Shown here piece by piece: positions 25,710 to 32,458 of a stretch of DNA of 48,952 bases; within the stretch, counting starts at the first letter, position 1, and every line of letters starts with the position of its first letter. Under the pieces are notes generated by a model. That model searched no databases. It was not told where the DNA came from and worked only from the letters and a program-made list of their open reading frames with translations. The position numbers were made by a program, and so were the translations under genes. This DNA comes from CAYSYY01 sp964576115 [NCBI: uncultured Gemmatimonadota bacterium] (GTDB lineage: Bacteria; Blakebacterota; Blakebacteria; Blakebacterales), in contig CAZNUA010000005.1 in the NCBI GenBank assembly GCA_964576115.1, forward strand, positions 1 through 48,952. The letters are read 5' to 3'.

Positions 25710-26240
25710 GTGGGAACCAGGGAGATCACACCCGACTACTTCAATGGACATCTGATCGTGGCCGCCACCCGGGTGCTCGAGCACCGCGGGGGGCGGCCGC
25801 CGACCATGGAGGAGATCGGCACCCTGCTCGGAATTTCGCACGAGGTGGTGGGAGCGGTGGCCCGGGCCCTGGAGAGCCATGGCATAGTAAAGATCCACAC
25901 CACCCCTTTCGATACCCGCATCGAAGTGGACGATCACACCGCCCTCGAGGAACTGCCCCGTGACGGCTCGGGCGGCGCCATGAAGGAAGAAATCGACGCC
26001 TTCCGCCAGCGCACCCGGGAGAAGCAGGAGAAGATGGACACTCTCTTCGACGGGGGTGAGTACCAGAAGAAAAAAGCCGAGAAACACGCCGGACTCGACG
26101 CCCAGCTCAAAGAGTGGCAGAAAAAACGGGCCATCAATCCATTCGCAGGATCAGCGGAAGATGAGTCGGGCTCGGGAGTCGAGAGTGAAGCAGATGAGGA
26201 GGCGGGGGAGGAATCCCCGGATGAACCGGAGGTAAATTGA
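25710..26240 (+). CDS. Winged-helix-like protein with charged coiled and acidic tails
   Basis: A 176-residue protein; GTG 25710 follows GGGAG (25699-25703) at 6 bases and is favoured over ATG 25602, whose extra residues look non-native. Residues about 5-65 form a helix-turn-helix/winged-helix (E-E-I-G-T-L-L-G-I-S-H-E-V-V-G-A-V-A-R-A-L). Then comes a Lys/Glu-rich helix (about 85-140: K-E-E-I-D-A-F-R-Q, E-K-Q-E-K-M) and a strongly acidic tail (E-A-D-E-E-A-G-E-E). Likely a DNA-binding regulator; target unknown. It is divergent from the DtxR-type gene and ends 137 bases before the Mrp operon, whose transcription it could influence. Confidence 0.7.
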   Translation: MGTREITPDYFNGHLIVAATRVLEHRGGRPPTMEEIGTLLGISHEVVGAVARALESHGIVKIHTTPFDTRIEVDDHTALEELPRDGSGGAMKEEIDAFRQRTREKQEKMDTLFDGGEYQKKKAEKHAGLDAQLKEWQKKRAINPFAGSAEDESGSGVESEADEEAGEESPDEPEVN

Positions 26241-26267
26241 GCGTACCCATCTCCGATACGAATTGCC

Positions 26268-26273
26268 TATACT
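26268..26273 (+). promoter_or_regulatory. Candidate -10 element ahead of the Mrp operon
   Basis: TATACT (5 of 6 to consensus) lies 105 bases before the first antiporter gene in a locally AT-richer patch. No convincing -35 sits at 16-18 bases. Either an activator is needed or the operon reads from further upstream. Confidence 0.25.
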
Positions 26274-26377
26274 GTCCCGGCGAACGGAGGGCGGTGCCCC
26301 TGGTCCCGGCGGTTTCGCCCGGTCAGCCAGACAAGACATGACACCGTGAGGTGCGGCAGCCGAGATCCCGACATTCG

Positions 26378-26875
26378 ATGATTCTGGAACGACATCCCCT
26401 CAGACTGACCCTCTCACTCTTCCTCTTTCTCCTGATTCTCTGGTCGCTTGCCTCAGGGCACTACACCCCCCTGCTCATCAGCTTCGGGATCATATCGTGC
26501 GCCTTCGTGGTGCTGCTCAGCTGGCGGATGGGCACTCTCGACTCCGAGGCGATGCCGACTCATATGTTGTGGGGAGCAGTGCGCTACGTGCCCTGGCTGG
26601 CCCGGGCGGTTTTCCAGGCCAACCTCGATGTGGCCCGGCGGGTGCTCAGCCGCCGCCCCGACCTGACCCCCCGCATCATCGAGGCCCCCACCACGCAGAA
26701 GACCGACCTCGGGCGAGTGCTGTTCGCCAACTCCATTACCCTGACCCCCGGCACCGTTTCGATCCGGGTTCACCCCGACCGGATCGTGGTTCACGCCATC
26801 GCCTCCGAAGCCGCCGAGGAACTGCTGGAGGGTGAGATGGACTCCCAGGTCACCCGCATGGAGGGCCTGGCCTGA
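26378..26875 (+). CDS. mnhE: Mrp-type cation/proton antiporter subunit E
   Basis: A 165-residue inner-membrane subunit (MnhE/MrpE, PF01899). Two or three hydrophobic segments cover residues 9-50, followed by the conserved cytoplasmic part with V-x-W-L-A-R-A-V-F-Q-A-N-L-D-V-A-R-R-like and L-F-A-N-S-I-T-L-T-P-G-T-V-S sequence. ATG 26378 is preferred; GTG 26351 is possible. First gene of the ten-gene antiporter operon; its TGA overlaps the next ATG. Its role in the complex is structural/assembly. It corresponds to MbhA in archaeal membrane-bound hydrogenases. Confidence 0.9.
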   Translation: MILERHPLRLTLSLFLFLLILWSLASGHYTPLLISFGIISCAFVVLLSWRMGTLDSEAMPTHMLWGAVRYVPWLARAVFQANLDVARRVLSRRPDLTPRIIEAPTTQKTDLGRVLFANSITLTPGTVSIRVHPDRIVVHAIASEAAEELLEGEMDSQVTRMEGLA

Positions 26876-27171
26876 TGCTCTCCATGTTCGGAGCCGCCAT
26901 GGCCGCCCTGCTGGTCTGCATGGTCCTGACCCTGCTGCGGGCCTTCCTGGGGCCGACCGTTTTCGACCGCATCCTGGCGGTGAACAGTTTCGGCACCAAG
27001 ACGGTGCTGGTGATCGCGCTCTTCAACTTCCTGACCGGGCGGCCCGAGTTTCTCGATCTGGCCATGGTCTACGCCCTGATCAACTTCCTGGGCACGATGG
27101 CGGCCATGAAGTTCGTGCGATTCGGCGATCTGGCGGGGATGGAAAAGCCCGATACCGAGGAGGTCTACTGA
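26875..27171 (+). CDS. mnhF: Mrp-type cation/proton antiporter subunit F
   Basis: A 98-residue protein with three membrane helices. L-R-A-x-L-G-P-T-x-x-D-R-I-L-A-V-N (about 20-36) is the MnhF/MrpF signature. Its ATG overlaps the mnhE stop (TGATG), and GAGGAGG near its end serves mnhG. It is part of the membrane core that contacts subunits E and G; it is not itself thought to translocate ions. Confidence 0.92.
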   Translation: MLSMFGAAMAALLVCMVLTLLRAFLGPTVFDRILAVNSFGTKTVLVIALFNFLTGRPEFLDLAMVYALINFLGTMAAMKFVRFGDLAGMEKPDTEEVY

Positions 27172-27173
27172 GC

Positions 27174-27503
27174 ATGGCGACCCTGCTCGACATCCTCAGC
27201 TGGGTCCTCCTGATTTCGGGCGCCTTTTTCGTTGTGATCGGCGGCATCGGTCTGGTGCGCCTGCCCGACTTCTACACCCGTATCCATGCCGCCGGGATGA
27301 CCGACACCCTCGGTTCGTGGCTGATCCTGCTGGGGCTGATGCTGCAATCCGGTTCCTTCCTGGTCTTCATCAAACTGGTCATGATTCTCTTCTTCCTGCT
27401 GCTCACCAGCCCCCTCTCGAGTCACCTGCTCGCCAAGGCGGCCTGGCTCGACGGCCTGCCGCCCTGGAGCCCCGGGGCCGCGGAGGGAGGTGAGGAGCGA
27501 TGA
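27174..27503 (+). CDS. mnhG: Mrp-type cation/proton antiporter subunit G
   Basis: A 109-residue protein with three membrane helices. G-x-x-F-x-x-I-G-G-I-G-L-V-R-L-P-D-F-Y-T-R-I-H-A-A-G is the PhaG/MnhG (PF03334) hallmark, with T-D-T-L-G-S-W-L following. GAGGAGG (27157-27163) is 10 bases upstream. The next gene overlaps its stop by 4 bases. Confidence 0.93.
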   Translation: MATLLDILSWVLLISGAFFVVIGGIGLVRLPDFYTRIHAAGMTDTLGSWLILLGLMLQSGSFLVFIKLVMILFFLLLTSPLSSHLLAKAAWLDGLPPWSPGAAEGGEER

Positions 27504-28081
27504 TCATGGTCGTCCACATCGTTCTCTTCATCTTCCTGGCGGCGGTGGCCGTGGCGGTGGTGCGCCTGCGTGATCTCTTTGCGGCGGTGATGCTGGCCGG
27601 GATCTTCAGCCTGCTCTCGGCCACGCTGTTCACCGTCATGGATGCGGTGGATGTGGCCTTCACCGAAGCCGCGGTCGGAGCGGGGATCTCGACCATTCTG
27701 ATGCTCGGCACCCTGGCCCTTACCGTCCGGCGCGAGAAACCCGAATACAACCGTCCCCGGCCCCTGGCCCTGCTGGCGGTCCTCTTCACGGGCGCCGTGC
27801 TCGTCTACGGCACCCTCGACATGCCGCGCTACGGCGATCCCGAGGCTCCCATTCATCACTATATGGCACCCCGCTTCATCGAGGACTCCCCGGTCGAAAT
27901 CGGCATTCCCAACGAGGTCACCTCGGTCCTGGCTTCCTACCGGGGTTATGACACCTGGGGGGAGACGACGGTGATCTTCACCGCCGCCATCGGGGTCATT
28001 CTCCTGCTCGGAGGCTCGCCGGGGGTGCGCCGGCGCCTGCGTCACGCTTCGGACGGTACTCTGCCGGGAGATGACGCATGA
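27500..28081 (+). CDS. MbhD/MbhE-like antiporter subunit (equivalent to MrpA C-terminal part)
   Basis: A 193-residue membrane protein. The first 80 residues match the DUF4040/MbhD type (R-L-R-D-L-F-A-A-V-M-L, D-V-A-F-T-E-A-A-V-G-A-G). After a helix and a periplasmic loop comes the MbhE-type V-T-S-V-L-A-S-Y-R-G-Y-D-T-W-G-E-T-T-V (about 140-158). In classical Mrp systems these modules are the C-terminal end of the large MrpA; in archaeal Mbh they are separate genes D and E, and here they are fused. It carries conserved acidic residues (Glu in F-T-E-A and G-E-T-T) important for ion flow. Overlaps both neighbours. Confidence 0.85.
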   Translation: MIMVVHIVLFIFLAAVAVAVVRLRDLFAAVMLAGIFSLLSATLFTVMDAVDVAFTEAAVGAGISTILMLGTLALTVRREKPEYNRPRPLALLAVLFTGAVLVYGTLDMPRYGDPEAPIHHYMAPRFIEDSPVEIGIPNEVTSVLASYRGYDTWGETTVIFTAAIGVILLLGGSPGVRRRLRHASDGTLPGDDA

Positions 28082-28509
28082 TCCGCCACGTCATCCCCCG
28101 CGCGGTGGGCAAGCTGCTCATTCCCCTGATCATGCTTTTCGCCCTCTACGTGCAGTTCCACGGTGATTACGGCCCCGGGGGCGGGTTCCAGGCCGGGGTC
28201 ATCTTCGGAGCCGGGATCATTCTCTACGCCCTGCTCTTCGGGCTGGACCGGGCCCGCCGGGTCTTCCGGCCGCGCGTGCTGCAGATCTTCATTTCCCTGG
28301 GAGTGCTGCTCTACGGTTCGGTCGGTATCGCCGCCATGCTCAAGGGGGGCGATTTCCTCAATTACAGCGTGCTGGCCCACGATCCGGTCCACGGCCAGCA
28401 CCTGGGGATCCTGCTGGTTGAACTGGGGGTCGGCATCACCGTAGCGGCGGTGATGGCCACCATCTTCTTCCTCTTCGCGGGCTGGCGCCGGGAGGCCAGT
28501 GATGGCTGA
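28078..28509 (+). CDS. mnhB: Mrp-type cation/proton antiporter subunit B
   Basis: A 143-residue protein with four membrane helices, MnhB family (PF04039). F-A-L-Y-V-Q-F-H-G-D-Y-G-P-G-G-G-F-Q-A-G-V (about 21-41) is the family signature. It overlaps the preceding gene by 4 bases and mnhC by 8. Equivalent to MbhF in archaeal complexes; with the upstream D/E-like protein it makes up the classical MrpA-tail/MrpB unit. Confidence 0.93.
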   Translation: MIRHVIPRAVGKLLIPLIMLFALYVQFHGDYGPGGGFQAGVIFGAGIILYALLFGLDRARRVFRPRVLQIFISLGVLLYGSVGIAAMLKGGDFLNYSVLAHDPVHGQHLGILLVELGVGITVAAVMATIFFLFAGWRREASDG

Positions 28510-28981
28510 ACTGGCCGGGCTGATCCACTACTGGGTCGTCATCGTCCTGATGATGATCGGGCTGTACACCGTCATCTCGAAGGGAAACCTGGTCAAGAAG
28601 GTCATCGGTCTGAACATCTTCCAGGTCTCGGTGATCATGTTCTTCGTCTCCATGGGCAAGGTGCGGGGGGGTACGGCCCCGATCTTCGCCGAGGGGATCG
28701 AGATCTATTCCAATCCGGTCCCGCACGTCTTGATGCTGACCGCGATCGTGGTGGCCGTCGCCACGACCGCCTTCGCGCTGGGTCTGATCGTGCGCATCCG
28801 CGACGCCTACGGAACGATCGAAGAGGACGAGATCGGCCTGATCGAGACCGCGGCCGGTCCCGGGGGTGAGATCGCGCCCGTCGAGGCGCAGGCGGAGGCT
28901 GAAGCGGGTCCGGAGGCTGACTCAGATGAGGACTCCGAGTCCGCTACGCAAGCCGGTCCGGATGCGGGGGGAGCCTCCTGA
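28502..28981 (+). CDS. mnhC: Mrp-type cation/proton antiporter subunit C
   Basis: A 159-residue NuoK-like subunit with three membrane helices (about 6-105); G-L-N-I-F-Q-V-S-V and the Glu-containing loop are typical. GGGAGG precedes ATG 28502. Unusually, it extends by about 45 residues into a Glu/Asp/Ala-rich acidic tail (D-S-D-E-D-S-E-S), absent in usual MnhC (about 110-115 residues). A similar tail occurs on the small membrane protein later in the operon. The stop overlaps the next ATG. Confidence 0.92.
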   Translation: MAELAGLIHYWVVIVLMMIGLYTVISKGNLVKKVIGLNIFQVSVIMFFVSMGKVRGGTAPIFAEGIEIYSNPVPHVLMLTAIVVAVATTAFALGLIVRIRDAYGTIEEDEIGLIETAAGPGGEIAPVEAQAEAEAGPEADSDEDSESATQAGPDAGGAS

Positions 28982-30483
28982 TGCACGCCTCCGAAGGCTT
29001 CAACCTGGTCCACAACCTGCCCGCCCTCGAGATCGCGGTGCCTCTCTTGAGCGCCACCCTGATCGTCATCATCCGCCGGGCCCGCTGGGCGTGGGCCCTG
29101 GCCACCCTGGTGACCTGGTCGGCCTTCGCCGGTGCGATCGTCCTGCTGCAGCAGGTCCTGCGCCACGGCACGATCAGCTACACCCAGGGGGGCTGGGCGC
29201 CGCCGTGGGGGATCGAGCTGCGGATCGACCTTTTGAACGCCCTGGTTCTGCTGATCGTGACCGGGATCTGCGCCGTGGTCATCCTCACCGGCCCGCGCAC
29301 CCTGCCCCCCGAAGTGCCCGAAAAGCGCCACTACCTCATCTACGCCACGATGCTGCTCTGCATGACCGGCCTGGCCGGCATGACCGTGACCGGCGATGCT
29401 TTCAACATCTTCGTCTTCCTCGAGATCTCCTCCCTCTCGGCCTACGCCCTGGTCAGCCAGGGCGCCACCCGGCGGGCTCTGACCTCGTCGATCCAGTACC
29501 TGGTGATGGGAACCATCGGCGGCACCTTCCTGCTGCTGGGCATCGGTATGCTCTATATGGTCACCGGAACCCTCAACCTGGTCGACATCGCCGCCCGGCT
29601 GGCCGAACTGGGACCCAACCGCACCGTGCTGGTGGCCCTGGCCTGTATTACCATCGGCACCAGCATCAAGCTGGCCGTCTTCCCCCTGCACATCTGGCTG
29701 CCCAACGCCTACACCTACGCCCCGGCGATGGTCACGGCGGTGATTGCCGCCACCGCCACCAAGGTCGCTTTTTACGTTCTCACCCGTTTCGTCTTCACCG
29801 TTTTCGGGGCCGAACTGGCCTTCGGTCATCTGCAGCTCGACCTGGTGCTGATGCCGCTGGCCCTGCTGGCCATGTTCGCCGGCTCGCTGGTGGCCATCTT
29901 CCAGAGCGACATCAAACGCCTGCTGGCCTATTCGAGCGTGGCCCAGATCGGGTACATGGTTCTGGGGCTGAGCCTGGCCAACGAGGCGGGGCTGACCGGC
30001 GGAATCGTGCACCTGTTCAACCACGCCCTGATGAAGAGCGGGCTCTTCCTGGTGATGGCGGCGGTCCTGCTGCGCACCGGGGCCACCACCCTGGAGGCGG
30101 TGCGGGGTCTGGGCCGGCGCATGCCCTGGACCATGGCGGCTTTCACGGTCGGCGGCCTGAGCCTGATCGGGGTGCCTTTGACGGTCGGGTTCGTGAGCAA
30201 GTGGTACCTGGTCAAGGGTGCTCTCGAGGCGGGCCTGTGGCCGGTGGCGGTCCTGATCCTGCTCAGCAGCCTACTGGCCATCGTCTACATCTGGCGGGTC
30301 ATCGAAGCAGCCTACTTCCAATCCGCCCCGGCCGATGCGCCGGAAGTGCGTGAGGCCCCGCTGAGCGTGCTGATCCCGCTCTGGGTGCTGATCGGGGGCG
30401 CGCTCGTCTTCGGGGTGTTCACTCAGCTGAGTGTCGGTACCGCCGGCGGAGCCGCCCGCCTGCTCCTGGGGGTCGGAGGGTGA
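28981..30483 (+). CDS. mnhD: Mrp-type antiporter subunit D, first copy
   Basis: A 500-residue NuoN/NuoM-like proton-translocating subunit with about 14 membrane helices. The channel glutamate is in F-V-F-L-E-I-S-S-L-S-A-Y and the channel lysine in I-K-L-A-V-F-P-L-H-I-W-L-P; a second Lys sits in A-T-A-T-K-V-A-F-Y. S-D-I-K-R-L-L-A-Y-S-S-V-A-Q-I-G-Y is the signature of the family's later half. It overlaps both neighbouring genes by 1-4 bases. Expected to exchange Na+ (or K+) for H+ with the other D-type subunits. Confidence 0.92.
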   Translation: MHASEGFNLVHNLPALEIAVPLLSATLIVIIRRARWAWALATLVTWSAFAGAIVLLQQVLRHGTISYTQGGWAPPWGIELRIDLLNALVLLIVTGICAVVILTGPRTLPPEVPEKRHYLIYATMLLCMTGLAGMTVTGDAFNIFVFLEISSLSAYALVSQGATRRALTSSIQYLVMGTIGGTFLLLGIGMLYMVTGTLNLVDIAARLAELGPNRTVLVALACITIGTSIKLAVFPLHIWLPNAYTYAPAMVTAVIAATATKVAFYVLTRFVFTVFGAELAFGHLQLDLVLMPLALLAMFAGSLVAIFQSDIKRLLAYSSVAQIGYMVLGLSLANEAGLTGGIVHLFNHALMKSGLFLVMAAVLLRTGATTLEAVRGLGRRMPWTMAAFTVGGLSLIGVPLTVGFVSKWYLVKGALEAGLWPVAVLILLSSLLAIVYIWRVIEAAYFQSAPADAPEVREAPLSVLIPLWVLIGGALVFGVFTQLSVGTAGGAARLLLGVGG

Positions 30484-32078
30484 GCGCGCCGACGATGTCA
30501 GCCCTGGCCGTGCTCTGGCCGCTGGCCGGAGCGGTGGTGGTGGTGCTCCTGCGCCGCTGGCCCAACCTGCGCGAGGCCGCCAGTCTGCTCACCGGGATCA
30601 GCCTCTTTACCCTGATTCTCACGATCGTCGCTCCCGAGGTCGCCGCCGGCGGCCGCCCGGGGCTGACGGTGGTCGAGGTCCTGCCCGGGCTGGCACTCGC
30701 CTTCGAGGTCGAACCCCTCGGTCTGCTCTTCAGCCTGGTGGCCTCGGGACTGTGGATCGTCACCACGCTCTACTCGATCGGCTACATGCGCGGCCACGGC
30801 GAGCAGCACCAGACCCGCTTCTATGTCTGCTTCGCGGTAGCCATCACCGGAGCGGTGGGAGTGGCCTTTGCGGCCAATGTCTTCACTCTCTTCATCTTCT
30901 ATGAGCTGATCACCCTCTCGACCTATCCCCTGGTGACCCACCACGGCACCGAAGCGGCCAAACGGGCCGGCCGGACCTACCTCGGCATCCTCATGGGTAC
31001 CAGCATCGCCCTGCTCCTGCTGGCCCTGATCTGGACTCAGCTGGCCGCCGGCACGACCGATTTCCGTCCCGGCGGCATCCTGGCCGGCCGGGTCGAGGGG
31101 TGGCATCTGGGGGTGCTTCTGGCCCTGTACGCCTTCGGCACCGGCAAGGCCGCCCTGATGCCCTTCCATCGCTGGTTACCCGCGGCGATGGTGGCCCCGA
31201 CCCCGGTCAGCGCCCTGCTGCATGCCGTGGCGGTGGTCAAGGCCGGGGTTTTTACGGTCATGAAGGTGATCGTCTACATCTTCGGGACCGATCTGTTGAG
31301 CTCCACCGGGGCGGCGGACTGGCTCACCTGGGTGGCGGCCGCCACCATCCTGATCGCCTCGGGCGTCGCCATGACCCGCGACAACCTGAAAGCCCGGCTG
31401 GCTTACTCCACCGTCAGCCAGCTCTCCTACATCGTGCTCGGCGCCGCCCTGGCCACGGGGACCAGTGTGATCGGAGGCAGTCTGCACATCGCCATGCACG
31501 CCTTCGGCAAGATCACCCTCTTCTTCTGCGCCGGAGCCATCCTGGTCGGGGCCCACAAGAGCGAGGTGAGCCAGATGGACGGTCTGGGGCGGCGCATGCC
31601 GTTGACCTTCCTCGCTTTTTTCATCGGTTCGGTGAGCGTGATCGGTCTGCCCCCGATGGGCGGGTCGTGGAGCAAGTGGTTCCTGGCCCTGGGAGCGGCC
31701 GAGGGCGGTCAGGGGATCATGATCGGGGTGCTGATGGTCAGCTCTCTGCTCAGCATCGGCTACCTGATGCCGGTCGTGGGGCGGGCCTTCTTCCGGCCCC
31801 TGCCCGAGTCCGAGGATCACGGGGGTCGTGACCACGGGCCCGATGCCGGACACGGGCCGGTGATACACGACCATCACGAGGTCGAAGAACCGGACCGCAG
31901 CTGGTGGCAGCGCCTGCTGGGGACCGAGAAGATGCTCCCCCACTGGCACGTGGGCGAGGGCATCCGCGAAGCCCCCGTACTCTGCGTGCTGGCGCCGATG
32001 CTCACGGCCCTGGGTTGCATCCTGCTCTTCTTTTTCGCCCGGGATCTCTACACCCTTCTGAGCGGGATCGGCCGATGA
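30480..32078 (+). CDS. Mrp-type antiporter subunit D, second copy, with His-rich loop
   Basis: A 532-residue NuoL/MrpA-N- or MrpD-like subunit starting with GTG on the previous stop; ATG 30495 is an alternative. The channel Glu is in F-I-F-Y-E-L-I-T-L-S-T-Y-P-L and the Lys in G-K-A-A-L-M-P-F-H-R-W-L-P. Between its last helices (about residues 440-472) is a hydrophilic loop with repeated His/Asp (D-H-G-G-R-D-H-G, H-D-H-H-E-V), which might bind a divalent metal or sense pH. It is much shorter than full MrpA (about 770-800). Overlaps the next gene by 4 bases. Confidence 0.9.
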   Translation: MSAPTMSALAVLWPLAGAVVVVLLRRWPNLREAASLLTGISLFTLILTIVAPEVAAGGRPGLTVVEVLPGLALAFEVEPLGLLFSLVASGLWIVTTLYSIGYMRGHGEQHQTRFYVCFAVAITGAVGVAFAANVFTLFIFYELITLSTYPLVTHHGTEAAKRAGRTYLGILMGTSIALLLLALIWTQLAAGTTDFRPGGILAGRVEGWHLGVLLALYAFGTGKAALMPFHRWLPAAMVAPTPVSALLHAVAVVKAGVFTVMKVIVYIFGTDLLSSTGAADWLTWVAAATILIASGVAMTRDNLKARLAYSTVSQLSYIVLGAALATGTSVIGGSLHIAMHAFGKITLFFCAGAILVGAHKSEVSQMDGLGRRMPLTFLAFFIGSVSVIGLPPMGGSWSKWFLALGAAEGGQGIMIGVLMVSSLLSIGYLMPVVGRAFFRPLPESEDHGGRDHGPDAGHGPVIHDHHEVEEPDRSWWQRLLGTEKMLPHWHVGEGIREAPVLCVLAPMLTALGCILLFFFARDLYTLLSGIGR

Positions 32079-32458
32079 AGAACGACGAACGCCGATACTG
32101 GCTCGACGAGCCCCGCAACGTGCGCAAGATCGTCTACGCCCTCTTCGCACTCTGCGCCGGTCTGATCGCCGCCGATCTCTTCGTGCACCATCACGGCCAT
32201 TTCCCCTTCGAGCAGTGGTTCGGCTTCTTCGGCTTCTATGGTTTCTTCTCCTGCGTGGGGCTGGTTCTGGCGGCCAAGGGTCTACGGGCTTTGCTCAAGC
32301 GCAGCGAGGACTACTACTCCCGCGACAGTCTCGATGCCTGGGGCCGGAGCACCGGCTGGGGGGTCGAGTCCGATCCGGGCTCCTCCGAAGAGGACGACCG
32401 GTTCGAGGCTGAAGAGCCCGAGGCCGAACAGGCCGGGGAGGAGGGGCTCCATGCTTGA
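32075..32458 (+). CDS. Small two-helix membrane protein of the Mrp operon, unrecognised
   Basis: A 127-residue protein whose ATG overlaps the preceding stop. It has a charged N-terminus (E-R-R-Y-W-L-D-E-P), a first helix (I-V-Y-A-L-F-A-L-C-A-G-L-I), a His cluster (F-V-H-H-H-G-H-F-P-F-E), a Phe/Gly-rich second helix (W-F-G-F-F-G-F-Y-G-F-F-S), then R-S-E-D-Y-Y and a strongly acidic tail. It is not a known Mrp subunit; position and size resemble the extra small subunits (MbhI-like) of archaeal Mrp-derived complexes. It overlaps the third D-type gene by 8 bases. Confidence 0.8.
   Translation: MKNDERRYWLDEPRNVRKIVYALFALCAGLIAADLFVHHHGHFPFEQWFGFFGFYGFFSCVGLVLAAKGLRALLKRSEDYYSRDSLDAWGRSTGWGVESDPGSSEEDDRFEAEEPEAEQAGEEGLHA

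Noticed and set aside
28866-30353. 495-codon plus-strand frame inside the antiporter operon
   Set aside because: Out of frame with mnhD, which has clear family motifs; the shadow translation is Arg/Pro/His-rich without structure.
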